This document shows, piece after piece, positions 1-8,700 of a DNA stretch of 64,000 bases. Source of the DNA: Skermanella stibiiresistens SB22 (GTDB lineage Bacteria; Pseudomonadota; Alphaproteobacteria; Azospirillales; Azospirillaceae); the NCBI RefSeq assembly GCF_000576635.1, contig NZ_AVFL01000002.1, positions 1 through 64,000 on the forward strand, written 5' to 3'. A model generated the notes under the pieces. That model was not told the origin of the DNA, did no database searches, and was given only the letters and a program-made list of their open reading frames with translations. Position 1 is the first letter of the stretch. Every line of letters starts with the position of its first letter. Made by a program: the position numbers and the translations under genes.

Positions 1-15
1 TTCGAAGGCGTACAT
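1..15 (-). CDS. CoxM-like FAD-binding subunit of a molybdenum hydroxylase (5' end only)
   Basis: Only the first five codons are in the window. They read M-Y-A-F-E, the usual N-terminus of the medium, FAD-binding subunit of CO-dehydrogenase/xanthine-dehydrogenase-type enzymes. A GGGGAGGAAAA ribosome site precedes the ATG. The gene follows the iron-sulfur subunit gene (stop at 40) by 24 bases on the same strand, which is the gene pair expected for the family. The call rests mainly on context, because so little coding sequence is visible. Confidence 0.55.
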
Positions 16-39
16 CGTTGTTTTCCTCCCCTGTCCCGT

Positions 40-531
40 TTATTCGGCCGCTTTGGGCACGTCGGCGCGCATCGCGTCGGCACCGGCGAGCACGGCCTTG
101 ACGATGTTGTGGTAGCCTGTGCACCGGCAGATGTTGCCCTCCAGTCCCTCGCGGACCGAGTGCTCGTCCAGGTGCTCGTGGGTCTGGACCAAGTCGATGG
201 CCGCCATCACCATGCCAGGGGTACAGTAGCCACACTGAAGGCCGTGATGCTCGCGGAAGGCCGCCTGCATCGGGTGGAGCGTGCCATCGGCCGCCGCCAA
301 GCCCTCGATCGTGGTGACCTCGGTGCCGCCGGCCTGGACCGCCAGCAGGGTGCAGCTCTTGACGGATTGGCCGTCGATGTGGACGACGCAGGCACCGCAC
401 TGGCTGGTGTCGCAGCCGACGTGGGTTCCCGTCAGGCCAAGGTGCTCGCGCAGCAACTGCACCAGCAGCGTGCGCCCCTCGACCTCGCGCGTGACGGATT
501 TGCCGTTAACCTGCAAGGATACGGTTGGCAT
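40..531 (-). CDS. (2Fe-2S)-binding small subunit of a CO dehydrogenase/xanthine dehydrogenase-type enzyme (CoxS-like)
   Basis: A 163-residue electron-transfer subunit of the molybdenum hydroxylase family. It should pass electrons from the molybdenum centre of a large subunit to the FAD subunit. Eight ligand cysteines for two [2Fe-2S] clusters are visible. The plant-ferredoxin-like cluster uses C40, C45, C48 and C60, and the C-terminal helical cluster uses C100, C103, C135 and C137 (CGYC and CRC motifs). Length is normal for the family (about 150-165). The start follows a GGGGAG ribosome site. Downstream on the same strand is the CoxM-like start and upstream is coxG, so this is a cox-type cluster. 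The substrate cannot be told without the large subunit. Confidence 0.92.
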   Translation of the reverse strand: MPTVSLQVNGKSVTREVEGRTLLVQLLREHLGLTGTHVGCDTSQCGACVVHIDGQSVKSCTLLAVQAGGTEVTTIEGLAAADGTLHPMQAAFREHHGLQCGYCTPGMVMAAIDLVQTHEHLDEHSVREGLEGNICRCTGYHNIVKAVLAGADAMRADVPKAAE

Positions 532-671
532 TGTTGTCTCTCCCCTCTTTTATCGGCCCCTGTTCGTCGGCCTATTTCCGCCAGCCCCGCTGATTATCCG
601 GTTCCCGGGTGGCGGCTTGATTTTCCGCCTTATGTCGAACCGGCATCATCTGCAACGAACAGGCTATGAGA

Positions 672-704
672 GGTGCCGGAGTTGGTCAAGCGATCCCCGG
701 CACC
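672..704 (-). terminator. hairpin downstream of coxG
   Basis: An 8-bp perfect inverted repeat (GGTGCCGG / CCGGCACC) with a 17-base loop lies between the coxG stop at 741 and coxS. There is no clean U-run, so it may be a processing or stabilising stem rather than a true terminator. The rest of the 209-base gap 532-740 holds no gene that I can support. Confidence 0.3.
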
Positions 705-740
705 CGTCACGCATGCCCCATATTCGCTGGGGATGGGTGG

Positions 741-1460
741 TCAGATGAACGCCCAGAGCAGGATGCCGACCACCACGACGACCAGCGGTATCCAAACGAT
801 GGGTTGCAATCCCCCGCTGGTCTCGGACGCCGCCGGTGTCGGCGGTGGGGGAGCCCGCGTGGCTGACGGCGGCGGCACGGCGGCGGTCTCCGTGGTCATC
901 GCCGCGACCGGCTGTGTCAGGGTATCCTCGACGGGTGGTGACGTGGAGGACGCTGGTGACTCGATGATCGGCGTCGTCTCTGCCGAGACGGCCTCCGCCG
1001 TCGTCACGGCGGCCTCGGGCGGGCGGCCGACGACCTCGGTGAACTTGGCGAAGAAGTCGTCCGCCATCTTGCGCGCGGTGCCGTCGATCAGACGCGACCC
1101 GATTTGGGCAAGTTTGCCGCCGACCTGGGCGTGGGCGGTGTAGTTGAGGATCGTGTCCGGGCCATCGTCCAGCAGGGCCACCTTGGCGCCACCCTTGCCG
1201 AAGCCCGCCGCACCGCCGCTGCCCTCGCCGCTGATGGTGTAGCCGTTGGGCGGATCGATGTCGCTCAGCGTCACCTTGCCCGCGAACTTGGCTTTGACCG
1301 GCCCGACCTTGGCGGTCACCTTGGCGGTCATTTCGGTGTCGGACTGTTTCTGGATCTCCTCGCAGCCGGGAATGCACTGTCTCAGGATCTCGGGATCGTT
1401 GAGCGCTTCCCAAACCCGCGAACGGGGTGCGGAGATTTTGTACTCTCCGGTCATGTCCAT
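741..1460 (-). CDS. CoxG-like SRPBCC-family protein with C-terminal membrane anchor
   Basis: A 239-residue protein. The first ~150 residues are a carbon monoxide dehydrogenase subunit G (CoxG/SRPBCC) domain, opening with the typical M-x-M-x-G-x-Y-x-I and P[11 protein letters not shown] signature. A proline- and alanine-rich linker (about 150-215) follows, then one hydrophobic helix of about 20 residues at the extreme C-terminus. CoxG proteins have been proposed to recruit CO dehydrogenase to the membrane and, more recently, to shuttle quinone; the anchor fits either role. The ATG at 1460 is chosen because GAGGAA sits just upstream and the conserved domain begins there; the frame is open further upstream without homology. 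Confidence 0.85.
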   Translation of the reverse strand: MDMTGEYKISAPRSRVWEALNDPEILRQCIPGCEEIQKQSDTEMTAKVTAKVGPVKAKFAGKVTLSDIDPPNGYTISGEGSGGAAGFGKGGAKVALLDDGPDTILNYTAHAQVGGKLAQIGSRLIDGTARKMADDFFAKFTEVVGRPPEAAVTTAEAVSAETTPIIESPASSTSPPVEDTLTQPVAAMTTETAAVPPPSATRAPPPPTPAASETSGGLQPIVWIPLVVVVVGILLWAFI

Positions 1461-1648
1461 GATGTCGTTCCTCGTTTCGCGCGGAATATCGCGCCGGGGC
1501 TCGCGCCTGGGCGGGTTGACGACCGTAGTCCCCGACCGGGCGGCGGACAAGCACCCTTGCATGCGATTGTTCCATCTGGCAAATCGCCTCCGCGGCGATT
1601 ACCCTCACGATCGCGCGTGAGAAAAACCAAAAAGACGGGGAGTTGACG

Positions 1649-2614
1649 ATGAAGAGGATGATTCTGGCCGCCGCGACCGCGGCCGTCCTGGCGATCGGCG
1701 TGGCGGCACCGGGTACCGGCGGCGCCAGGGCCGAGCAGTTCGTCAATGTCCTGACCGGCGGCACCAGCGGCGTCTATTATCCGCTTGGCGTGGCGCTGAC
1801 CAAGATCTACGCCGACAAGATCGCCGAGGCCCGGACCGCCGTACAGTCGACCAAGGCGTCGGTCGAGAACCTCAACCTGCTTCAGCAGGGCCGGGGCGAG
1901 GTGGGGTTCTCGCTGGGTGATAGCGTGGCGGCCGCCTGGGAAGGCGACGAGGAGGCGGGCTTCAAGAGCAAGCTGACCAAGATCCGCGGCATGGCCGCGA
2001 TCTACCCCAACTACATCCAGATCGTCGCCCGCGGCGACAGCGGCATCAAGACCCTGGCGGACCTCAAGGGTAAGCGCATCTCGGTCGGCGCTCCCCGTTC
2101 CGGAACCGAACTGAACGCCCGCGCCATCTTCAAGGCGGCCGGCCTGACCTATGCCGATTTCGGCAAGGTGGAATACCTGCCCTTCGCCGAGTCGGTTGAA
2201 CTGGTCAAGAATCGGCAGATCGACGCCACGCTCCAGTCCGCCGGGTTGGGCGTAGCCTCGATCCGCGATCTGGCGGCCACCAATCCGATCACGATCGTGC
2301 CGATCCCCGCCGATGTCGTGACCGGCGTCGGCAACCCGGTCTACGTGGCCGAAGTCATCCCAGCCGGGACCTATGACGGTCAGACCCAGGATGTCCCGAC
2401 CGCCGCCGTGGTCAACTTCCTCGTGACCCATTCCGGCGTCAGCGACGATCTGGTCTACCAGATGACCAAGTCGATGTACGACAATCTCGGCGTGCTGGCG
2501 TCGGCGCATGCCACCGCCAAGGACATCAAGCTGGAAACCGCGACCAAGGGCATGCCGATCCCGCTGCACCCCGGCGCCGAAAAGTACTTCCGCGAGGCCG
2601 GCGTACTGCGCTGA
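1649..2614 (+). CDS. TAXI-family TRAP transporter solute-binding protein
   Basis: A 321-residue periplasmic receptor with an N-terminal signal peptide ending around residue 29 (A-R-A/E). The mature part opens with V-L-T-G-G-T-S-G-V-Y-Y-P-L-G, the hallmark of the TAXI (TRAP-associated extracytoplasmic immunogenic) family. It also carries the S-V-G-A-P-R-S-G-T-E ligand-loop motif. It would deliver a small organic anion to the fused permease encoded 56 bases downstream. ATG 1649 is preferred over TTG 1643 because GGGGAG lies six bases before it. The ligand is not predictable; glutamate and dicarboxylates are known for relatives. Confidence 0.93.
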   Translation: MKRMILAAATAAVLAIGVAAPGTGGARAEQFVNVLTGGTSGVYYPLGVALTKIYADKIAEARTAVQSTKASVENLNLLQQGRGEVGFSLGDSVAAAWEGDEEAGFKSKLTKIRGMAAIYPNYIQIVARGDSGIKTLADLKGKRISVGAPRSGTELNARAIFKAAGLTYADFGKVEYLPFAESVELVKNRQIDATLQSAGLGVASIRDLAATNPITIVPIPADVVTGVGNPVYVAEVIPAGTYDGQTQDVPTAAVVNFLVTHSGVSDDLVYQMTKSMYDNLGVLASAHATAKDIKLETATKGMPIPLHPGAEKYFREAGVLR

Positions 2615-2637
2615 GGCGCCGTATCCCAGGCGCCTCA
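2612..2637 (+). terminator. hairpin between receptor and permease genes
   Basis: A perfect 9-bp stem (TGAGGCGCC / GGCGCCTCA, loop of eight) begins at the receptor's own stop codon and has no U-run. Such stems between receptor and permease genes commonly protect or partially attenuate the message, so that the binding protein is made in excess. The role here is inferred. Confidence 0.45.
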
Positions 2638-2670
2638 CCGATGTCTCGCAGCCTCCGGAGGTAAAGCCGC

Positions 2671-4770
2671 ATGGCGGCCAACACCGAAGCCGAAATCCTC
2701 CAGCCGGGCCATGGTCCGGCGGAGTCCGGCATCATGCACGCCGGGCCGACCGACAGATCGACGGTCTCGGGCAAGCTGATCTTCGCCATTGCCGTGGCCT
2801 TCTCGCTGTTCCAGATCTACACGGCGTCCTACACGCCGCTGTCGAGTCTGGTGGTGCGGTCGCTCCATGTGGGCTTCCTGCTGCTGCTGACCTTCGCCCT
2901 GTGCGCCTCGCTGCGGTCCAACCGGGGTGGGGCGTTCTGGCTGGACTGGGCGGTCGGAGTCCTCGGCTTCGCGATTGGTCTGTACCATTGGTACTTCGAG
3001 TACGACCTGCTGATGCGGGCGGGCGACCCCAGCATGACCGACATCGTGGTCGGGCTGGTGGCGGTTGCCCTGGTGTTCGAGGCGGCGCGGCGGATCATGG
3101 GCATCGCCCTGCCGATCGTCTGCGCCGTCTTCCTGGCCTACGCGCTGTTCGGCGAATATCTGCCGTCGCCGCTGAACCACCGGGGTTATGGCTTCGATCA
3201 GGTGGTCGACCAGATGTTCCTGGGCACCGAGGGCATCTACGGCACCCCGATCTTCGTGTCGTCGACCTACATCTTCCTGTTCATCCTGTTCGGCAGTTTC
3301 CTGGAACGGGCGGGCATGATCGGGCTGTTCACCGACGTCGCCATGGGCACCGTCGGCCACCAACGCGGTGGCCCCGCCAAGGTCGCGGTGGTGTCGTCGG
3401 CGCTGATGGGCACGATCAACGGCTCCGGCGTCGCCAACGTGGTGACGACAGGGCAGTTCACCATTCCGCTGATGAAACGGTTTGGCTACCGCTCGGAATT
3501 CGCGGGCGCGGTCGAGGCCACCGCCAGCATGGGCGGCCAGATCATGCCGCCGGTGATGGGCGCCGTCGCCTTCATCATGGCCGAGACGATCAACGTCCCG
3601 TATGTCGAGATCGTCAAGGCGGCGATCATCCCGGCGATCCTGTACTTCGCGACGGTGCTGTGGATGGTTCACCTGGAGGCCGGCCGCCTCAACCTGGTGG
3701 GCCTGCCCAAGAAGGACTGCCCCAACCCCCTGACGGCGATCCGGGAGAAGTGGTTTCTGGTGCTGCCGCTGGCGGTGCTGGTCTACCTGCTGTTCTCGGG
3801 TTACACGCCGCTTTTCGCCGGCACCGTCGGGTTGGGCCTGACCGCCCTGATCATCCTGGGAACGTCGGTCGCGACGCTGCTGGGTCCCATGGCGCTGCGC
3901 GTCGTGTTCTGGATAGCGCTTGGCTTCGCCGCCTCGGCTTTCTTCGAGTACGGCATCTCGGCGGTCTACCTGCTGATCGGCGCGCTGATCCTGTTCAACC
4001 TGTTCACCCGAGGTGGCCGCGAGACGCTGAACCTGACGGTCGAGAGCTTGGCGGAAGGTGCCCGCAACGCGCTGAGCGTCGGTGTCGCCTGCGCCCTGGT
4101 CGGCGTCATCATCGGCACCATGACCTTGACCGGCCTGGGATCGAACTTCGTCCGCGTCATCGTCTCGGTCGGCGAGGGCAGCCTGTTCCTCAGTCTCGTG
4201 CTGACCATGCTGACCTGCCTTGTCCTGGGCATGGGCATCCCGACCATTCCCAACTACATCATCACCAGTTCGCTGGTCGGGCCGGCGCTGCTCGACCTCG
4301 GCGTGCCGCTGCTGGTCAGCCACATGTTCGTCTTCTACTTCGGCATCATGGCGGACCTGACGCCGCCGGTGGCCTTGGCGGCCTTCGCGGCGGCGCCGAT
4401 CGCGCGGACCAGCGGGCTGAAGATAGGACTGCAATGCATGAGGATCGCCGTGGCCGGCTTCGTCGTGCCGTTCATGGCGGTCTATTCGCCGAGCCTGATG
4501 CTGCAGACCGACGACACGGTGGCGACGATCTATGTCGTCGTGAAGGCCGTGATCTCGATCGGGCTGTGGGGCGCCGCGTCGATCGGCTATCTGCGGACCC
4601 GGCTGACCGTGCTGGAGCGGATCTGGGCGACGGCCGCCGCCTTCCTGCTGGTGGTGGCGTTGCCGGTTACGGACGAGCTTGGCCTGGCCCTGGCGTTGGC
4701 GTTCGCGGTTTATCATTGGTGGCGCACGCGCGGCGTCACCGGGCAACGGCACGCCGATCGGACCGCCTGA
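2671..4770 (+). CDS. TRAP transporter fused permease (4TM/12TM, TAXI type)
   Basis: A 699-residue inner-membrane protein combining the small (DctQ-like) and large (DctM-like) TRAP membrane subunits in one chain, as is usual for TAXI systems. Many hydrophobic helices are visible throughout. The DctM part has the conserved G-S-G-V-A-N-V-V-T-T-G-Q-F-T-I-P-L-M-K segment around residue 250 and G-M-G-I-P-T-I-P-N-Y near residue 520, both typical ion/substrate-site loops. It couples solute uptake to a sodium gradient. CCGGAGGT precedes the ATG. The stop codon abuts the GTG of the DUF1850 gene. Confidence 0.94.
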   Translation: MAANTEAEILQPGHGPAESGIMHAGPTDRSTVSGKLIFAIAVAFSLFQIYTASYTPLSSLVVRSLHVGFLLLLTFALCASLRSNRGGAFWLDWAVGVLGFAIGLYHWYFEYDLLMRAGDPSMTDIVVGLVAVALVFEAARRIMGIALPIVCAVFLAYALFGEYLPSPLNHRGYGFDQVVDQMFLGTEGIYGTPIFVSSTYIFLFILFGSFLERAGMIGLFTDVAMGTVGHQRGGPAKVAVVSSALMGTINGSGVANVVTTGQFTIPLMKRFGYRSEFAGAVEATASMGGQIMPPVMGAVAFIMAETINVPYVEIVKAAIIPAILYFATVLWMVHLEAGRLNLVGLPKKDCPNPLTAIREKWFLVLPLAVLVYLLFSGYTPLFAGTVGLGLTALIILGTSVATLLGPMALRVVFWIALGFAASAFFEYGISAVYLLIGALILFNLFTRGGRETLNLTVESLAEGARNALSVGVACALVGVIIGTMTLTGLGSNFVRVIVSVGEGSLFLSLVLTMLTCLVLGMGIPTIPNYIITSSLVGPALLDLGVPLLVSHMFVFYFGIMADLTPPVALAAFAAAPIARTSGLKIGLQCMRIAVAGFVVPFMAVYSPSLMLQTDDTVATIYVVVKAVISIGLWGAASIGYLRTRLTVLERIWATAAAFLLVVALPVTDELGLALALAFAVYHWWRTRGVTGQRHADRTA

Positions 4771-5187
4771 GTGACACCGGTGACAGCGGCGCTTTGCATC
4801 GCGCTCGCCGGTTCCGCCGCGGGGGAGCCGCCGGTGGCGCGTCTTCCCCTCGGCGGATCCGGCGAGGGGTTCTCCCTGGCCTGGACCCACTCGGTCGAGA
4901 AGATCGAGTGGCGGGAGGATTGGCTCGTGGCGGATCACCGGCTGGTGCTGATGGAGGCCCATGTGCGGGGCGATGGAGCCGGCATGGAGGTTCCCGACGG
5001 CGCGGAGTTGATCGACGGATCGTGGGTCTACCGGCCCAAGGTGGCGCCGCTGGAGCGGCTGACCCTCGCCAATTCCAGCTTCACCGCGGACTATCGCCTT
5101 TGTGCCGCCGGGCAATGCCGGGCCTTGGCCGACATCACCCGCGTGGCCGACAAGCCGCTGACGCTTTCCGCCTGTCCCGAGCCTTGA
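4771..5187 (+). CDS. DUF1850 domain-containing protein (TRAP-associated)
   Basis: A 138-residue protein starting at a GTG directly after the permease stop, so the two are translationally coupled. It has a short hydrophobic N-terminus and then the DUF1850 signature: F-S-L-A-W-T-H-S-V-E-K near residue 33, E-D-W near residue 49 and a G-x-G-M-E-V-P-D-G motif near residue 71. DUF1850 genes are repeatedly found beside TAXI TRAP permeases and are thought to help them, but no biochemical role is established. Two cysteines near residues 112 and 117 could form a disulfide in the periplasm. Confidence 0.85.
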   Translation: MTPVTAALCIALAGSAAGEPPVARLPLGGSGEGFSLAWTHSVEKIEWREDWLVADHRLVLMEAHVRGDGAGMEVPDGAELIDGSWVYRPKVAPLERLTLANSSFTADYRLCAAGQCRALADITRVADKPLTLSACPEP

Positions 5188-5279
5188 GACCGGCTTTGAG
5201 CTTGGCTTGCATTTTATCCGGCGGCATACTCCGCCGCCGTGACCGACCCATCCTACCCTCCAAGAAATTGCCGAGATCA

Positions 5280-6788
5280 ATGAAAAGCGACGCGTCAGCC
5301 ACCCTCCGCCGCGCAACCTTCCCTTGGCGCAGGGGAGCGCCCGGCGCCTTCGCGGCACTGGTCCTCGCCTGCCTCGTCCTGGCCTTTCCCCCGCTGGCCG
5401 CGGCGGCGGAAGTGGCGTCCGGGGTGGCGGCGGAGCACGGCGGCGCACCCCATCTGGACGGCTCGTCGATGGGGCTGATCTGGGTCCTCCCCTTCGCTGG
5501 CATCCTGCTGTCGATAGCGCTCTTCCCGTTGCTGGCGCCCAACCTGTGGCACCATCACTTCGGCAAGATCTCGGCGTTCTGGGCGCTGGCGTTCCTGGTC
5601 CCCTTCGCGCTGATCCACGGCTTCGACCTGGCACTATACGAGATGCTGCACACGGCGTTGCTGGAATATATCCCGTTCATCGTGCTGCTGCTGGCGCTGT
5701 TCACCGTCGCCGGCGGCGTCCGGGTCACCGGCAGCCTGACCGGGACACCCATGGTCAATACCGGCCTGCTGTTCCTGGGGACCATGATCGCGAGTTGGAT
5801 GGGCACGACGGGGGCGGCCATGCTGCTGATCCGGCCGCTGCTGAAGGCCAATGACGGGCGGCGGCACAAGATGCACGTCGTCGTCTTCTTCATCTTCCTG
5901 GTCGCCAATATCGGCGGGTCGCTGACCCCGCTGGGCGATCCGCCGCTGTTCCTGGGTTTCCTGAAGGGCGTCGACTTCTTCTGGACGACCAAGCACATGC
6001 TGCTGCCGATGGCGATGGCGTCGGCGATCCTGCTGGCGGTGTTCTTCGCGCTCGACAGCTACCTGTACGCCAAGGAGCCGCCGGCGCCCGTGGTCCACAA
6101 GGGCGGCGAGAAGCTGGGTATCGAGGGCGGGATCAATATCCTTCTGCTGGGCGGCGTTATCGCGGCTGTCCTGCTCAGCGGCGTCTGGAAGCCGGGGATC
6201 GGGTTCGACGTCTACCACGTCCATGTCGAGATCCAGAACATCGTTCGCGACCTGCTGCTGCTGGGCGTGGTGGCGCTGTCGCTCAAGCTGACGACGAAGG
6301 AGAACCGCCACCTCAACGCCTTCAGCTGGTTCCCAATCCTGGAGGTCGCCAAGCTGTTCGCCGCGATCTTCCTGACCATCATCCCGGCCATCGCGATCCT
6401 CCGCGCCGGAACGGATGGGGCGCTCGGGGGTGTTGTCTCGGCGGTCACCACGCCGGACGGACAGCCGATCAACTACATGTATTTCTGGGCGACCGGGCTG
6501 CTGTCGAGCTTCCTGGACAACGCGCCGACTTACTTGGTGTTCTTCAACACGGCGGGCGGCGATCCCCTGCACCTGATGCATGACGTGCCCAACACGCTGC
6601 TGGCGATCTCGGCCGGCGCCGTGTTCATGGGCGCCAACACCTATATCGGCAACGCGCCGAACTTCATGGTCAAGTCGATCGCCGAGGAACGCGGCGTCAA
6701 CATGCCGAGCTTCTTCGGCTACATGATATGGTCCGGGCTGATCCTGATCCCGCTGTTCGTCCTGACCACCGTGGTGTTCTTCCTGTAG
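5280..6788 (+). CDS. sodium:proton antiporter / CitMHS-type ion transporter
   Basis: A 502-residue protein with an N-terminal signal-like segment (residues ~15-45) followed by about twelve membrane helices. It belongs to the ArsB/NhaD ion-transporter superfamily; the stretch W-H-H-H-F-G-K near residue 90 and the pair S-L-T-P-L-G-D-P-P and S-S-F-L-D-N-A-P-T mark the two re-entrant half-sites. It probably exchanges Na+ for H+ or carries a carboxylate. The start ATG has only a weak ribosome site. It lies 92 bases after the DUF1850 gene and could work with the sodium-driven TRAP importer by maintaining the gradient; that link is inference. Confidence 0.85.
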   Translation: MKSDASATLRRATFPWRRGAPGAFAALVLACLVLAFPPLAAAAEVASGVAAEHGGAPHLDGSSMGLIWVLPFAGILLSIALFPLLAPNLWHHHFGKISAFWALAFLVPFALIHGFDLALYEMLHTALLEYIPFIVLLLALFTVAGGVRVTGSLTGTPMVNTGLLFLGTMIASWMGTTGAAMLLIRPLLKANDGRRHKMHVVVFFIFLVANIGGSLTPLGDPPLFLGFLKGVDFFWTTKHMLLPMAMASAILLAVFFALDSYLYAKEPPAPVVHKGGEKLGIEGGINILLLGGVIAAVLLSGVWKPGIGFDVYHVHVEIQNIVRDLLLLGVVALSLKLTTKENRHLNAFSWFPILEVAKLFAAIFLTIIPAIAILRAGTDGALGGVVSAVTTPDGQPINYMYFWATGLLSSFLDNAPTYLVFFNTAGGDPLHLMHDVPNTLLAISAGAVFMGANTYIGNAPNFMVKSIAEERGVNMPSFFGYMIWSGLILIPLFVLTTVVFFL

Positions 6789-6795
6789 AACGGGA

Positions 6796-6817
6796 AGGCG
6801 GCCCGTTCAGGCCGCCT
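6796..6817. terminator. bidirectional hairpin between convergent genes
   Basis: A perfect 8-bp stem AGGCGGCC / GGCCGCCT with a six-base loop lies between the antiporter stop (6788) and the plsY stop, overlapping the last plsY codons. It is placed to stop transcription from both sides, although neither side has a strong U-run. Confidence 0.45.
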
Positions 6818-7436
6818 CCGCCTTCTTCTTCGATCCGATCTTCGGCTCCTCGCCCTTCAGCAGGCGGCGGATGTTGGCGTGGTGGCGGACATAGACCAGC
6901 AGCGCGATGAAGGCGCAGAGCTGCGCCACCTGCGGCCCGGCGAACCACCACGCGGTGAACGGGCTGACGCCCAGGGCCACGAGCGCCGACAGGGACGAGT
7001 AGCGGAGCGCGAAGGCCACCAGCAGCCAGGTGGCGCAGGCGATCACGCCCACCGGCCACGAGATCGCCAGCAGCACGCCCAGCGCCGTCGCGACACCCTT
7101 GCCGCCGTTGAAGCCGAGCCAGACCGGGAAGGTGTGGCCCAGCATCGACCCGGCCCCCGCCAGCACCGCCGCGTCCGGTCCGAACTGGTTGGCGAGCAGC
7201 ACGGCGAAGGCGCCCTTGCCGCTGTCCAGGATCAGGGTGAGGGCGGCCAGCGGCTTGTTGCCGGTGCGCAGCACGTTGGTGGCGCCGATGTTGCCGGAGC
7301 CGATCTTGCGGATATCGCCATACCCGGCGAGCTTCGACAGGACGAGCCCGAACGGGATCGAGCCCAGCAGATATCCGGCGACGGCGGCGGCAAGCAGGTA
7401 GGGCCAGGTGAAACCCCAGCTTATCGGATCGGGCAT
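6807..7436 (-). CDS. plsY: glycerol-3-phosphate acyltransferase PlsY
   Basis: A 209-residue integral membrane enzyme that moves the acyl group of acyl-phosphate to glycerol-3-phosphate, the first step of phospholipid synthesis. The family loops are clear: G-S-I-P-F-G near residue 23, G-S-G-N-I-G-A-T-N near residue 44, and G-G-K-G-V-A-T near residue 103. About five to six helices are present. The start at 7436 is where homology begins, although the frame stays open upstream. The gene follows the dihydroorotase-like gene by 28 bases, matching the conserved alphaproteobacterial pyrB-pyrC-plsY order; dprA and topA, often next, are absent here. Confidence 0.94.
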   Translation of the reverse strand: MPDPISWGFTWPYLLAAAVAGYLLGSIPFGLVLSKLAGYGDIRKIGSGNIGATNVLRTGNKPLAALTLILDSGKGAFAVLLANQFGPDAAVLAGAGSMLGHTFPVWLGFNGGKGVATALGVLLAISWPVGVIACATWLLVAFALRYSSLSALVALGVSPFTAWWFAGPQVAQLCAFIALLVYVRHHANIRRLLKGEEPKIGSKKKAEAA

Positions 7437-7464
7437 TCGACTGTTTTCCGGTGGATCGAGGGGA

Positions 7465-8700
7465 TCATGCGTCCAGGGTGAAGACGGTTTCGCCGGCCAC
7501 GACGGTGCGGATCGCCCGCCCGGTGACGGGACGGCGATCGAAAGGCGAGTTGCGCGACCCGCTGGCGAAGCGGCCGACATCGACGCGCCATAGCCAGTCC
7601 GGATCGAAGATGGTGAGATCGGCGGTAGCGCCCTTGGCGAGACGCCCCAATTCCAGGCCCAGCAGACGCGCCGGCCCCGCGGTCAGCAGCCCGAGCGCAT
7701 CGAGCATCGGCAGCTTGCCGTTTTGAACCATTTCCAGCGTCAGCGGCAGCAGTGTTTCGAGCCCGACGATGCCGGACGCGGCCTCGGGGAAGGGGACATC
7801 CTTCGCCGCCGCCGGGTGGGGCTGATGGTCGCTGGCGATGGCGTCGATCGTGCCATCAGCCAGCCCTTCGACGATGGCGCGACGTTCCATCTCGTCCCGG
7901 AGCGGCGGCGACAGCTTGGCGACGGTGCGATACCCCATCACGTCGGTCTCTGTCAGCGCGAAATAGGCTGGGGCGGTGTCGCAGGTGACCGGCAGGCCCC
8001 GCCGCTTGGCGTCGCGGATGACATCGACGGCGGCGCCGGTCGAGACATGGGCGATGTGGAGCCGTGCGCCCGTCAATTCGACCAGCCGAAGGTCGCGCTC
8101 GATCGGGATGACCTCGGCCTGGGCCGGAATGCCGGGTAGCCCCATGCGGGTCGCGACCTCTCCCGCGTTCATCTGGCCGCCGGCGGCGAGGCTGGGTTCC
8201 TCCGGATGCTGGATGACGAAGCGGCCCAGCGCGGCGGCATAGCGCATCACCCGGACCATCACGGCCGCGTCGGCGATGGCGTTGGCGCCATCGGTGAAGG
8301 CCAAGGCCCCCACTTGGGCCGCCAATCCCATCTCCGCCAAGGCGCCGGTGCCGGTTGTCGCCCCGGCATAGTGGAACACACGGACGGGCGAATGGCGCAA
8401 GCTGGTGTGGGGCGGCAGCAGCACGATGGATGTGACACCACCCGCCGCGGCGGACCTCGCCGTGTCCTCGTCGACATATCCATGCCCGTCACCGGCGGCG
8501 ACCCGCATGTCGATCAGACCGGGGGCGAGGCAAAGGCCCCGCAGGTCGATCGTTTCGATGCCGTCTGGAACTCCATCGGCGAACAGGCCGGCACCGAGAT
8601 CGGCGATCACGCCACCCTCGGTCAACACCGTCCCCACCGTGTCGAGCCCGCTGGCGGGATCGAGCAGGCGGGCGTGGCGATAGGCGATCCTCCGGGTCAT
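7465..8700 (-). CDS. dihydroorotase-like protein lacking metal ligands (PyrC'/PyrX type)
   Basis: A 411-residue amidohydrolase-fold protein matching class I dihydroorotases along its length. The first metal site H-x-H, expected after P-G-L-I-D-M, is replaced by R66-V67-A68. The substrate/metal histidines of the P-H-H region are also gone (A-P-A-Y near 243-246). The late Asp of the S-D-H-x-P-H motif survives (D291), as does H-I-A-H-V-S-T. Catalytically dead PyrC' proteins are known in several proteobacteria as structural partners of aspartate carbamoyltransferase, and this gene overlaps the PyrB-like stop by four bases. A separate active dihydroorotase should exist elsewhere in the genome. Confidence 0.85.
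   Translation of the reverse strand: MTRRIAYRHARLLDPASGLDTVGTVLTEGGVIADLGAGLFADGVPDGIETIDLRGLCLAPGLIDMRVAAGDGHGYVDEDTARSAAAGGVTSIVLLPPHTSLRHSPVRVFHYAGATTGTGALAEMGLAAQVGALAFTDGANAIADAAVMVRVMRYAAALGRFVIQHPEEPSLAAGGQMNAGEVATRMGLPGIPAQAEVIPIERDLRLVELTGARLHIAHVSTGAAVDVIRDAKRRGLPVTCDTAPAYFALTETDVMGYRTVAKLSPPLRDEMERRAIVEGLADGTIDAIASDHQPHPAAAKDVPFPEAASGIVGLETLLPLTLEMVQNGKLPMLDALGLLTAGPARLLGLELGRLAKGATADLTIFDPDWLWRVDVGRFASGSRNSPFDRRPVTGRAIRTVVAGETVFTLDA

Noticed and set aside
2508-5279. Upstream part of the open frame that ends in the antiporter, which would give a 1426-residue fusion
   Set aside because: The part before 5280 is an out-of-frame reading of the TRAP permease and DUF1850 genes. Homology to the transporter family begins after ATG 5280.
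2635-5634. Very long open frame (about 1000 codons) on the minus strand across the TRAP permease region
   Set aside because: It is antisense to the TRAP permease, DUF1850 and antiporter genes, its translation is low-complexity (Arg, Gln, His, Asp), and it has no domain. Long antisense frames are normal in GC-rich DNA with strong third-position bias.
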